Source: Cheiracanthium punctorium (taxonomy: Eukaryota > Arthropoda > Arachnida > Araneae > Cheiracanthiidae). From it: DNA of 64,000 nucleotides. The notes beneath the pieces are model-generated. The model was given only the letters and a program-made list of their open reading frames with translations. It did no database searches and was not told the DNA's origin. The stretch spans positions 248,001 to 312,000 of the forward strand of contig JAWZYV010013008.1 of assembly GCA_038373885.1 (NCBI GenBank), in the 5' to 3' direction. Both the position numbers and the translations under genes were made by a program. How positions within the stretch are numbered: the first letter of the stretch is position 1; every line of letters begins with the position of its first letter. Shown piece by piece: positions 13,801-27,700 of the stretch.

Positions 13801-16800
13801 CCAGACCAGAAGAGCTCTCAAATTTAGGCTCAAAGAGCATGAGAGATATGTCTCTAGGCACGAACTTTCCAAATCTTCTATTGCCTCACATTGTTGGAAT
13901 TCCAATCATCGATTTCAGTTTTCTAAGGCTAAGATTTTGTGCACTCCTCAGTCTTTGTCCCATCTGGATTTTTTGGAAGGTTTTTCCATTACCCAGCACT
14001 TAGATCGTCTTGTGAACGATGGTTCTTCCGTTCCTTTCGTTCATTCTGCTTGGAAGTTGCTGTTGTAAGGTTCTTTTCACTTTCTTCGTCTACCCCCCCT
14101 TTTTTTTTTCCCTGTTTCTTTAATGTGTATGTACGTGTGTTACTGTCTTTCTTTTTCGTTTTGTTTAAAAAAAAAAAAAAAAAATTATTTATATATATAT
14201 TTATTGTGTTGTCCTGTTCGTGGTTTTTATTATATTAAAAAAAAAAAAAAAATTACGTGTGCTATTTGTTTTTTGTTTGTTTGTTCTGTTTTCTCTTTTT
14301 TGTGTGTGTGTTTGTACTTTTGTGTTCCCTTTTTTATTATTTTTCTTTATTCCTTTTTTATTTCTGTATTTTTTGTGCTTCTTTCCTTTCCTTTTTATCC
14401 CCCTTTTTAATATTTTTTTTTCTCCCCTCTCCGTGGTTTTGTTCGACTTTTCTTTGCCCCTTGTGACAACATCTTGCTTGTTTTTCTCTTTTCAGTTCCC
14501 TGTGTTCTTTACGTCGAAGGGCTTGGACTGAAGAAGTTCAAAACAATTTTTGAACGAAACGCGTATCCTCTTTCCTTTTACTTCTTATGTGTGTTTTTTA
14601 CAAAGTTTTTTAATTACTTTATCGTTTAACACCAGTATTTTGAGTGTTTTTTCAATAACTATGATGGTATGGCTACTAAACCTCGTGAAAAAATCAGAAA
14701 TTAAAAGTTGTTTCTTAAGGAATAATTGATGGTGTCCCATCGCACCCACTGACCCACTCCTCCTGACTTTCTCCTATTTATTTTGTTGTATAGTATTTAC
14801 ATTAAAATGCCAAGTTCACCTTAAGATGCCATTACAGTATTTACATTAATATGCAAGTTATCTTATTTAGTTACAAAAAACTCAGAAAAAGTTAATTTAG
14901 AAATCCACAATTTTTTTTACAAAGATTATTATAATCAAAACAATGTACAATTTACAGCATTAAATATTTTAATAAATCATATCTACAAGGGTTGTTTTAT
15001 TTTTCAACACCCAATGGACCATTAAATATTAATAAATAAAGAAAAAATATGAATTTATAACCAAGAGTTATGCACAAATATGGTTACTTTGAGACACAAT
15101 TACAATTAAGATTCAAGCATTTGTCATATCGGCAGATAAGCAAAGAGAAAACCACCTCTTTGAGGAAAGTGGCTGCCAGTGATGGGAGATGGGCTTGAAG
15201 GTTGTTTTGAAGCTCTTTATTTCATCAGAAAGCTATGGCCTTCTACCTAGTTCTTCAAGTAAGGGAAGTTCGTCTCTTCCTTGAATTGAAGAACTGGATA
15301 AAAGGGCAATTCTCCCACACTAATGAGAAGCTTCAAAACAATAGTCAGGCCTATTTAAAAGATCCTTATTTTGAAAACTTTGGCCTTCTATCCAGTTTCT
15401 CACTTTCCAGGACACATAACTAAGTAGGAAGTCATAACATCCAGGCCAATTAGGAACTGTAAAACAAAATTTAGGCTCATCCCATATCACTAGCAATAAT
15501 ATTTTTACAAAAGGTGAAAAAGTTGACTAGAAAACTCCTTATTAATATAATAAAGGCCTGGATTTTACAACAATTATGCTAAAAAGGTACCATATTTGTA
15601 ATGAATTGGCAAACAAATTTGCTTCTTTCTTTGCAGTATTACAGGTTTACACCATTTAATTTGCCTCTGTCATACCAATACTATGTAATGCTGTTGTAAC
15701 CCTGAAAGGTGATATTTCACATGATCTTTAAATGAGTTAATTCAGCATGGTTTACTCCTGCACACATAATGCATTTTTTCACAATGGACAAAATTAATGT
15801 ATATTTTTGGAATATTTTGGTTTTTGCATTAAAAAAGGCAAAAAAGCTTTGAAAGTCTACAAAATAATAAGCAGTATGTATGGGAATGGTACACTTATAC
15901 AGCGAGTAAGACGGCACTGATTTGCTGAATTTTGTTCTTGAGATTTTGATATCAGTGATATGTCCTATACTGATCACGTAATTGAAATTGGTTTGGAAAT
16001 GTGAAAGATATCACAGACAAAAGCCATTCCCAAAAAGAACAGAGAATAGATGCAGAATTCAATATATTTCAAACAAGCATTGAGAAACATTTGCCTAGTT
16101 TGAGATAAGTTTCAAAACTAAAGGCTTGAGGTACCACATAATTTGACTGCTCAAATATCTGCTTGTGATTTGCTGCTTTTTGATTTAGTCACCAAGAAAA
16201 TGAAATAATTTTAAGGCACATGATTACTGGATATGGTAAATCAAAATGCATGTGATAACATAGAGTACAAGTTATCATGAGGACGCAAGAGCAAGCTGCC
16301 ACAAACAACCTCAAAAACAAGATTACACACAAAGAAAGTTATTCTCTTTCTATGCTAGAATCATAAAGCTGTTCTTCATTAAGAAGTGCTACTATCAAGC
16401 TAAACAATACATTTAACTGTTTCTTACTCACAATTAAGGTGACTGGCACATTTGATTAATGATAAACATTAGGAATAGGAATAGGATAATTAATAGGAAA
16501 GGAGTAGCTTTCACCATGACAGTGTAAAACCCAGAACATCATTAAGATTTGGGATGTTTTGCCCCATCTCCATATTCAAATTTAGCACCTTAATATTATC
16601 ACAAAGAAGAACTTTGAATGGAAAAACCTTTAACTAGGAAGCCATCAAAAAACACCTGGGTTATAAAAAAAAGGTGAGGTTTACCAGTAAACCTCAACTT
16701 TTTTTTTATAAACATAGCATAATCAAATTGCTAAAAAGATGGCAAGAGGTCAATAATAAATAGGTTTTATATAACTGATGAATTATATTGAATTACATAC

Positions 16801-19800
16801 AGTGAAATATGTTTAACACAAAAATGCTTAACATGAAAAATCAGTTCACATGAAATGACACAGTAATCCAGACTATAAACTATGCATTTAATATATTTTC
16901 AAAATTTTAGCTTGAAATTTAAAATTGTTTATTTTTGATCTTCAGTGTATGTTTGCGAGAAGCCCAGTGGCAGAAAGTTTTATAGCTGTCTGCGACAAAC
17001 TTTCCGAGTTTCATAATCAGTCTGCAAAATTTTGCATGTAATTTTAGAGGATAATTCATACATAAAATCAACAATTTTTAACCACTGCTGTTAAATAGTG
17101 TTGGCTCACTGCTGTTAAATAGTGTGAGAAAAAAAAAAAAAAAAAAAAGGCCGCCGGGAAAAGATTAAAAAGGGACAGCCTGTTTTCAAGAAAACTGGTT
17201 CGAAATAATCTGAAAAGGATTAGGGCTTATCCGCAAAACTTGTAGGGTGGTAATGTGTGTTTTGACTTACAGTGCATAGTTAGTTCCCACCCCCCCCTTT
17301 TTTTTTTCCTTTTTCAGAGTCATATACAAATTTTGTATTGCATCCAACTGTTGGATGTACAGCACCATTTAAAATCAAGTTATTGAAATGTATTTGTTCT
17401 TCCTCTTACACACACTCTTCTAATTTGATGCTTGCTCATTCATGAAATGTGAATATAAGTTTTTAAAAAAGCACTATTCTTTTATTCTTAAAATATATCA
17501 ATAAAAATTATTATTATAAATAAGATATGTAAGAAATAATGTTAAAAATATTTTAAATAATTTTAATTTTTTTGTGGCATGCTAACTAAGTCCCTTTAAG
17601 GAAATAGTTTACCATTTCAGCATTTTTTTAAACTATAGTACAAATGATGAACTGGATGCCTTTCAATGTTTAACTAATAGTACATTTTGAAAAAATAAAT
17701 CTCTTTAAACTGCACATTTAAGTAAAATTATTAAAAAAGTTTAAAAAACTGATTTTAAAAAAATCTACTACTTAAAAAAATAAAAAATTTTGTCCAATTA
17801 AAAAAAATAATAATAAAAGATTTTCAAATATATATTACACAAGACTGTGCATGGATTTTCAGATACATCTAATATAGTTTTTCTACTAATCTACGATACA
17901 GTGTAAAACAATAAAATGTAACATATCTTCATATGATTTCTGTAAAATACAAAAGAAAAAAAAAACTGAAGGCTAATTCCATGCGCAGATTTATCAGATA
18001 AGAACAGTAATAAAGAACATGTACAAAAATTAATTAATTAATTAATTAAATCTTTATCTCAAATACAAAAAAAAAAAGCCTTAGCATGTTTAAAACATGT
18101 AATTAAAGAAAATATTAACATGGAGAAAAAGCCATCTAAAGAGTTTGTTTGCCAATGAAATTGCGCTGAATGTATGAAAAAAAAGTTGCAGTATCTCGTG
18201 ATATTATTGGCATATGATTAAAAATAAGGTGTCAAAATTTTTATAATTTAGCAAGCAGAAAGAAAATTGATTCTTTGACCTTTGGTGTAAACTGTTCCCT
18301 TAAAAGCAATAAATCTTCTTTCTTAAACTTCAATTTCGTAATGTAAAAAAAAAAAAGAAAAGAGTATATTAAAATCGTATGAATTACAAATTTTATTTTA
18401 AGCAGCAAGTTTTGTAACTGGCTGAATAAAATAAATAACATTCTGTTACAGAAAGTATTTAAACAATTTCATAAGGAAAAAAACTTCCGGAATTATTTAT
18501 AAAAAAAATTGTTTTTTTTAGTTTTTGAGAGCAAATTAAGCTTAAATTGATAATAGTTTATTCTAAGAATAACCTAACTGTTAGACTATGACAATTATTT
18601 GTTTTCTGGAGACTTACTTTTCCAGAATTACTTTACCTTTGCTTTAATTTTTTTTTTCTTCATTTAGTAAAATGTTGAAATTTTTCAAAATTTCAGAAGA
18701 TGAATATGATTCGTAAATTTAGAATACCAAATCTTATCAATAGTCTGAATTACCTAATTCTGAAATTACTCCACTTTTTTTATAAGCAAAAGAGTGGCGT
18801 AATAAGAGGGGAGGGGGGGGGTGGCGGTCCACGAAGGCGACAAGATAAAAACAAAGATAAGCGACTGGAGAATACTGACACTTACGGCGAGCGAGGACTC
18901 GCGTGCGATTGCCGTACGCTGCACGATACGAGGGGAGTTTTCTAAAGGTCAATTTGCACGTGCACGCTTTGTAAAAGGGGGGAAACAACGCACGGTCGAA
19001 AAATTTATAGGCTTTTATTGACCAGTCGGGATTCGCCAACAAAGCATAACCCGTGAAACCACAAAACCACGCCAAACATACAATGGAGACACTTTTCTCT
19101 GCAATCCATCTTGAAGATACGGAAAAATACATTGAGTACCCATTCTAGCGTACGGAAAGCACTGAAGTCTGCTCTGGCCTTTAGCAGAATGTGGCAGAAA
19201 ACGAAAGGACTGCACTGGGTACAAATAACCCCAGCTATAGCTACACCTATGCTTAATTTTGGCAAAACATAATACATTTCAAGTGCTGTATTCGCAAAAT
19301 GACTCAAATCGCTCAATTTTCAGATCAATTTCTGGAAGTCCCACTTAATTTCAGAATCGCAAAACGTAGTTTTGCTAAGACACTTTTTATATCATTCGTA
19401 GTTATTTATGGTTAGTAAATATCTGTAATAATTATGAATAATGCGTAATAAGAAAGCCGATTAAATAGAGTAAATCGTTCAGGAAAAAAAAAGAGTGAAA
19501 AAGCTTGCAAGTGTGCAAAACAATTAAAACAGAGAAGAGGAATAACTAAACAACTGGCGACGAACTCTCGAATAATAATTGTTAATAATTCTTAACTATA
19601 TATTTATCAAACATAACTACCGATATTTGAGGAAATTAAATTCTTAGATGACTTAAAACAATTTTGTATTTTTCAACTATATTTTCTTCCCTCTTCCCTC
19701 AATTCCTAAGTGAAATATGCATGTAGTTCTGTTGATCGAGTTTTCACTTGAGTCAGCAAAAAACAAAACATCTGCAGTAGGGGCACTTTCAGGGTAATCA

Positions 19801-21689
19801 GCTCGTGCAAATGAAAACATACGATGAAAAAAGCAATAATAATAATATTTCGATCTGAAAAAAAATAGAACATTTGTAAAAGACATTTGTAGAAGGGCCG
19901 TTTTCAATCAGTCATTCATATTTATACAATGGGGTATTGTATTTAATCGTATTTATCTGAAGGGGCCATTTTAAATAAATGCATTTTTGCGATGGGCCGC
20001 AAAACGAATCTAAAATGGTGCAGGGGAAATAAAAAATGATGATCGTTGGCAAATAATAAAAATGGGAAACCGGGTGGATTCAGAGGTGTGTAAAAGCTAG
20101 ATTCGGCCGTTCCTTTTCGCGCGTTTTTCATGTTAGTGACGTCATCGCAGAGCGGAGACAGCATAACGAGCTGCAGCAAAATGTTCCCGAAAGTTGCGGA
20201 CAGTTAAATATATATATATATATTTTTTTTTTTTACGGCAGACATTTAAAAACTTTTTTTTTTTAATATGCTGACAAAAACTGTCCGCAAGCAGATTTCT
20301 GTGTCCGTGACATTGTCGCCGTGTTGCGGTGTTTCTGCTACGGGGGCAAGAAGTCACAAGAATGTATTTGTGGAATTGTTTAACTTCTAGGAACCGGTTC
20401 CTCTTCCTTCACAGCCCCCTTTTTGTCTTTCTCCCCCAGAACTCATCCTAGAAGTATCATCCAGAAAGTAGCGCCGACAGAGTTGTACGGTGGGTAAAGC
20501 ACCGTACCCTGGTTTCGGGTTCAACTCCTGGCGGCCGGGGTTCGATTCCCGACTGAGTATGGTTTTCATGTCCGTCCCTTCATAGGGGGCGACATTGGCC
20601 CACCTACTAGGTGCCCCCATAATAAAGTGGGCAACACCTTTGGGCCGTTGTCAGGGACAATGCCTAATCGGCAAAGTACCCGCCCGTTAGGGAAAAAAAA
20701 AAAAGTATCATCTATCAGGTCTCTCTCCCTCCCCCTAATGAATAAAATCTTTATCTGTACCAAAGAATTGCCGATTGTGGGTATACATTGTAGTTGTTCT
20801 CGTAGACATGTTCGCTTTCCCTGCAAAGGAATAAAGAGAGTTTGGTGACAAGATATTCCCCACGCATTTCAGGAAAACACATTAGTCTTGTTCTTCAACT
20901 CATTTCCAAAGTCAGTCAGTTTGAGTTGAACTTGGTGAATTTTGGGTAAAAATCAATGAATTTCATGTTTTTTTGTAAATTAGCTTGTTTAATGAACACA
21001 GTGGCTAAGAAATCAGTACAAAAACAATCTGCTATTTTGCTTAAAATAAGGACAGAGCTGCTTAATGCAGTTGACAAAAGAAGAAGGGCCGAAACAGAAA
21101 TTTGCAAAGAGTCTGGCACTACCAATGCTACCTCATCAACAATAATAAAAAGACAGATTAAATCACAAAATCATGTTTGAGCTAGAGAGAAAACAAATAA
21201 GAACTGCTGACGATTTTGAGACTGCTGCTTTTGTTTGTTTGTTTGTTAGTTTCAAGCTAGATCTCAGAATGCTTCTATATCCTGTTCTTTATTGCTGGAA
21301 AAAGTAGATAAGCTGGCAAAACAAATGAGTATCAAATTTCTCCAAATTCAGGCTGGTTAGAATGCTTCAAGAAAAAGAACAGCATTGTGTCAAAAAATGT
21401 TTGTGGTAAAGCAAATAACATTTTACCAACTAAGATCATAAATTGATAACTGTCAAAAACACTGTCATATTGAATTAAAAGCTATAAAGCTTATACTTTT
21501 GCCTCAAATACCACATGTGCTTTACAACCATGTGATCAAGGCATCATACAAAATTTGAAGTTAAATTATTGAAAGCAATTGCTTAGAAAATATTTAGTCA
21601 CAATTAAAGCAAAAGAAGATTTCTCCATAAGTTTATTGCATGTTACATATGTTGTGCTAAGCATGGGATTTAGTGAAGCCTACAATAAT

Positions 21690-21724
<35 letters not shown>

Positions 21725-24700
21725 CCATACAGTATTCTTCAAAGTAGCAAATACATCTCAAGAATCAGCCAATATGGTGCTGAAAATTACATTTCAAAAA
21801 GAGATAACTGATTTTTTCCCCAAATAATAAAATTTTTTGTCACTTGCTTTTCATCCCAATGGATGCAACCTACTTGCAGTTTAACATGAAGTTGAAATAA
21901 AACATGACAGCCTTGAAAATATTGGTGAGTCTTTTTTCTTTTTTTATGAGTCAACATGAAATTCTTTTCACACAAAAAAATATTTTAGTCCCTTTAGTTT
22001 TGAGTTAAACGTTTTTCCCCGGTACATGAAACAAAACATACTTCAATTCCCCTTACATAAATGGAACAAACCTACTTCTCAGCTTAATATATAACTTTTA
22101 ATAATGAATGTTTTATTTTCTCCTTTTTCCCTTCATGCTCCATTGAAGGTTGTTGAAAAAAAAACAAATCCCTTATGTTTTGGAAATATTATGAAATATC
22201 AAACTTTGACATTACTATCAAAGGAAAAACCAACTAGCAAGTATGTCTGAAGGTCAACGTTACACTGTTTGCTGCTTTAAAATTAAGTATCTTTATATAA
22301 GGCAATGTTCATGAAATAATGCTTAATAATACAAAAATAACTTGTATTAAAGGGCTAAGAACAAGGAAAGTAATAAAAGAAGGTAAACTTACACATTTTA
22401 TATCATTATTAAATTACATTAACCAATTACTTCTACTTAATTGCTTTACAAAACAGTTTTAACTTTCTGCCAGGATTGCAAAAATATCCTTTCTTTCCCC
22501 CTTAAAAAACGAATTTGGAGAAAATAGTATTTAATATTTTCAGTTCTCAAAAAAATAAAATAAAATAAACTACAGTTCTTTCAAATTATTCACATTCTTA
22601 TTCTATTACACTCATCTTTTTTAGGAATGCAAATTGTTATAAGACATTGTTTTCTTTTTCAAAACAATTATTTCTGTCAGTCATGCACTGATTTTACCTA
22701 TTTTTAACTGTTATATGAAAAAACATCATTGCAATTGCAATTATTACCATAAAATATATTGTTTGGTTACACTGCTATTGGTAGAAAATTCTTTGATAAG
22801 TTCGTATTAATTTCTTGCTTTTAAACAATAAAATGAAAAATGTTGTAATCATTCATCTCTCAAAAGTTTTAATTTGTTTAATAAATTACAAAAGTAGAAG
22901 TTCAAAATGTACTATTTTTAATGGAATCTAAAATATTCTCTCTAAATTTCAATACTCATTACTAAACAAAAACATATCAAAACATTTTAAATTTTTTAAA
23001 GAATTACAACCTTCAGCAGATGCTGCTGTAACTTGAGGTACAGACTTCAGGGTTATAAACATCACAACAAACCAAAAGGACACAAGTGGTACAAAATAAT
23101 AAAACTGGTATGGACGGTTCATGCAAAGGCATAACACAACTACCAAAAAATTCAACCGAAAAAGAACCTAGAAGAAAAAATTACTAGACTCATTATACAA
23201 ATAAAATCCATATATATTTCTAAGCTTAAATGAATTCATATACACATACATTTTGCACACTTTATTAGCTATGGTTAGATAAAATGTAGAAATTGACAAA
23301 ATAAGTAGTAAATTGGTTTAATGAATATAGCATCTTCTTATATATTTTTTATATCGATAAAGTTTTAACGGCACTAATTTATGTAGGGTTTTTCCCCCTA
23401 GGTTGACACACAACAATGTGTGTACCACTAAACAATTTCCAAATGTCACTCAGATGATGTGAATCCAACACAGAAAATATTGAATTTTCTTGAGTTAAAC
23501 TGAGAATACCTTGTGAATAACCAGCACATAAAGAGTTTTGTACACGTACAAAACTCTTTAAAACATAGTTTTGTGCTTATGTGCAGGATTCTCCAAAGTA
23601 GATCACAAAACCATACGACAGAATCCTTTGTTTCATGGCTTTTGATGCTAATACTAATAAAATATGGGACATACTTATGCACTAGTACAAACTTAGATTC
23701 ATAGCAGGGCCATTCCATGGTGACAGGTTTGACGTTCTGACACATTTTAAGGTGTTATAGTAATTTTCAAATGAAGAATTTATTAAGTAATCTTTTTTAG
23801 AAAAATTAGAATAATAAATTAGCTTCTTACTTAAGATTCTAAAGCAGAAGAAAAACTTTTTGCTGTTTAATTTTCTAAAATAATTTTTTTAAACTGTGTG
23901 ACGGTGTGACAGTTTCGTGACTTTTACATGGAATGGCCCAGCAGACAACTATGATGGAGTGATTAATCTGATGTCAAGATATTCTATGTCATACTTTAGT
24001 AAATGTTAGAAAGCAAACCAGTTAAACATTGAAGGTGGATTCAAAATATGCTCTTATAAATTCAAACTAAGAGCAGATCAGAGTTGAAACATTTTCAATT
24101 GGCTAAACTTCTGACAAAAGTTGCAGTCCAGGTTTTACGTCAATGTTACCAGTTCATATGCACGTTAAAAGTACTCAAATATTCTTACTATACATGGTCA
24201 GACATTATCCTTTTGAGAAAATGTTCCAGGTGGCTATATTAAACAAAATATCAATATACACAGTACTGTGCAGACCATGGCCAGCGCCTGTGTGGGAAAC
24301 AAATGAAGCGCCCCTCAGGTTTTATTACCTACCCCCAGACCATCACCCCCCTCATAGCATCTTCATATTTAAAAAATTGCAAAAGGTGAAGGTCAACAGT
24401 GTTTCATTGTACCTTGTATACTCAGGGTACAATGAAACACATAATAACACTTCACAAACACTCAAAAAAATGAGTCAAAATTGAAATTTCAGCACATATG
24501 GTTTATGTACATTTATAATAAACATTAATAGGCATAAATATGATATTTAAATGCAAAAAAATGAATTTAATGAAACTCTTATAGCTTGAGAAGAAAGCAT
24601 AATATTTTTATTAGAAGTTAGCGTATAGTTCTTCATTTTATATTAAATGTACTTAAATCAAACTCAAAAATTAACATTTCTGCTTCCCTCTCTATACTAC

Positions 24701-27700
24701 CTGAAGGAACAGAAGGTGATAGTTTTGATACAATTTGAGTTTTTTCAAAAATATATATTTCCGAAAAATGCACAAATTTGAAGCTTGGACTTAGTCACTT
24801 TACATACAGAACTTTGTATTCTGTTTAATTCAATTTATTATATACTCATAAAGTACATTTCCTTACATTTAAGTTTACCTTCCTTGATTAAAACATAATA
24901 ATTTAGAACGATACTGCTTGTGTCATACATGTTATGTAAGAATAGCTCATAATCTGTACTCTTGGAATGTTAGTTAAAAGACAATCTAGACTAATCACCA
25001 TCTTCAGAGTCTGGAGAAGATAGAGTACAATTTAAAAACAATTCTTTGTTAACTATATGTGCTCTGTGGAAATCTCAATCTAAATATTTAATAGTAACAT
25101 CTTTATTTAAGTGAATTCATTCCCCCAGGGTACCCCATCCACAAGTGTATCATTGTACCCCAAATTGAGGCTACAAACTAAATAAATTTTTACTAATTCC
25201 TATTATTTATTTTTTAAATTCTGGCTTTGAAAGGTGAAGAGTACACCGTAGTGACCACAATATTTGAAAAGTATATAATTGTACATATGAAAACATAATT
25301 ACTTTTAGTAACAAAAAAAAAAAATAAGTAGGTAAAACAAGGTAAAACAAAATTACTTTTAGTAACAAAATTTACTTTCATTGGTGAAAATTCAACAATT
25401 TTTTAAATCTCTTGTGATGTGATTGTCTTCAAATCATATCAGTAACTGGAACATATATTTGTATAATAGGTGTGTGAGTTTCAATTTTCTGGGACAAATC
25501 CTACTGATTTTAGACAGCATGTTTCATTGTACCCCAACTTCCCTCACTCTCTATACTTCGATTTTTACATCTGATAAAAGAGAATTTATCTGGATATTCT
25601 TCATGCATTCCACATTTGTCATAATAAAATCCATTTGCTTTTTAGGTTATCCCACAACCAAAAGTAACCACCAACTTCCTCTCTGAATTTCCTTTTTCAT
25701 GTGACTCAATCACATCAATAAGATGCTCCAATGGTAAAATCACTCATTTCTTTGACATATCTCTTCCCTAACCTACAAGATTTGTATTTGATGTGCATGT
25801 GTACTTGCATCTACTGTCGATTTACAGTAGAGCGACTAGTTTGGAATGCTGTTTTTGTTTACTTACTAGGAAATTTTCTGACAGGGAATCGGGTCCAATT
25901 GCTTATAGAGGGTTGTGTAGTCTCTTCTAGAGAATCTTTTAACATTAGGTAGATAAGGTAATAGATCAGTACCTTAAAAAATTGGTTGTTGGAGGTGGGG
26001 GTCACTTAATAGAGGTGGTCGCTCATAGAAGTTCTACTGTTTATATATAGTCTTTTATCCGATTCCATTAACAACAATTCTAACTTTAAACCTACAAATA
26101 CCTCTGATTCTATATTTAATAAAAAGATACTAGCCTACCATAAACTACTTAACCTTAAACATGATAATCTTAATTATTCTTATCTAGTACTAATTCCTAA
26201 ATTTCATAAAAATCCTATTAAATTTAGAACTGTAACTATTGGATGTAATACTTACAATAATATAGCTAGCAAATCATTACTTAAAGTACTAACTTCTATG
26301 AATAATTTATATATTAAGGCTAATAGCAATTCCATATCAATTAATAACAGTTATGAGCTAAAAAATAAACTATTAAAAAATAAAGATTTATACTCTATAC
26401 CTACCTATGACTTTTTCTAGTAAGTAAAAATTTATTTAATGACATACGTTTAGATGATCTCTATAATACAATACTTGATCTTTTTAATAATAGCATAAAT
26501 AGATTAAATTTACCATCACAATATTCATGTACTTATTTCAAAAATCTACTTGTTTATAATATACAATAACTGTATACTACACAACAATAAACTTTATAAG
26601 CAGGTCTTAGGTATTCCACAAGGTGGATCTACTTCAAGTTATTTAGCTGATCTTTATCTTTTTAATTATGAGCAACATTATGATAATTCCTCTCTTATAA
26701 TATATAGGTACATAGATGATATTATAGTTATAACTACAGATAAATATACCAACACAGATATATTGCCTATTACTTATCCTGATAATTTAGAATTAATTAA
26801 AAATCCTCTACCTAATAACAGTATAAATTTTCTTGATCTAAAATTACTAATTAATAGCGACAAGCAACTCACTTTTAATATATATAATAAAAGAGCTGAG
26901 TTTACTTTTAATGTAATTAGTTTCACAGATTTTACATCATGCATGCATATATCTGTATTTAGAAACATCATAGCTAATCATTTATATAGAGTACTGTCTC
27001 TTTGTACTAATAATTATGTCAGTGAATATATCTTCTCTGTATTATACTGCTTTGAAATACAATTACCCTAAAAAGATTTTACATTCGATTCTATTTCCTA
27101 GTTGTAATTAGACCTACTCTAAACGTGTGTCCTTATTGGGAATTATTGGTTGGAGAGGTTGGGGTTTGGTTGCTGGCTTGCTTATATAAATTTAAAAAAA
27201 AAAAAAGGGGGTGGGGGTCAGTAAAATCTGGCTTCTAATTAGTACTTGTTTATTGTTCTCTCTCTCTTTCACAAAAAAAAAAATTAATACAGTGAAACCT
27301 CTCCGAGCAGCCACCCTACTAAACGGCCAAATTTTCATGGCACGGATTTTTCGGCTCATATAGACCTAATGTTAAAATAACCTCTACCAGCGGTTACGTG
27401 ACCCCCTCTAAGCAGCCACCATTTTTCGGGAAATTCTACTCACTCCATGCTTTAATTTTGAGCAGGAAAACTCAAGGCCAGGTTTATTGTGGAATATAAG
27501 ACCCAGAAATAACTGGAATTGAATCTGTTATGTCTTTCGTATTCTCTCCACACCCTTAAGATGGGGAATCCCTTGGTCAATCAGGCGTTAAAGGTATCCT
27601 ACAAATGAAGTTTTTACAAATAAATTTTTGTCCCTTTCAGGCGCTCATTCCGTCCCTGACGAGGCATTTTCTGATGTTTGTAATGGCGAGCAAGCTAAAC

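Larger units (their letters stand above)
8951..14666. mobile_element. Composite Penelope-like insertion: two inverted copies, one target duplication
   Basis: The 14-bp sequence CAATAACTATGATG flanks the whole block at 8951-8964 and 14653-14666, so it integrated as one unit of about 5.69 kb. The left part (8965 to about 11239) is a 5'-truncated copy on the minus strand. The right part (about 11240-14652) is a copy on the plus strand with a pseudo-LTR at each end. The two copies are nearly identical, so the event looks young. Truncated and inverted partner copies joined to a full copy are typical of Penelope-like elements. It sits in the intron between CASD1 exons e and f. Confidence 0.93.

Noticed and set aside
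12983..14068. Separate gene starting at the ATG at 12983
   Set aside because: That ATG arises in the inverted 31-bp segment; the frame is simply the continuation of the Penelope-like protein.
18737..19132. 131-codon minus-strand frame
   Set aside because: It is read through a repeat-like GC-rich block, with no domain and no splice support.
20470..20560. Functional tRNA gene
   Set aside because: The tRNA-like head belongs to a SINE with poly-A tail and target duplication; it does not fold as an intact tRNA, and a second SINE copy exists.
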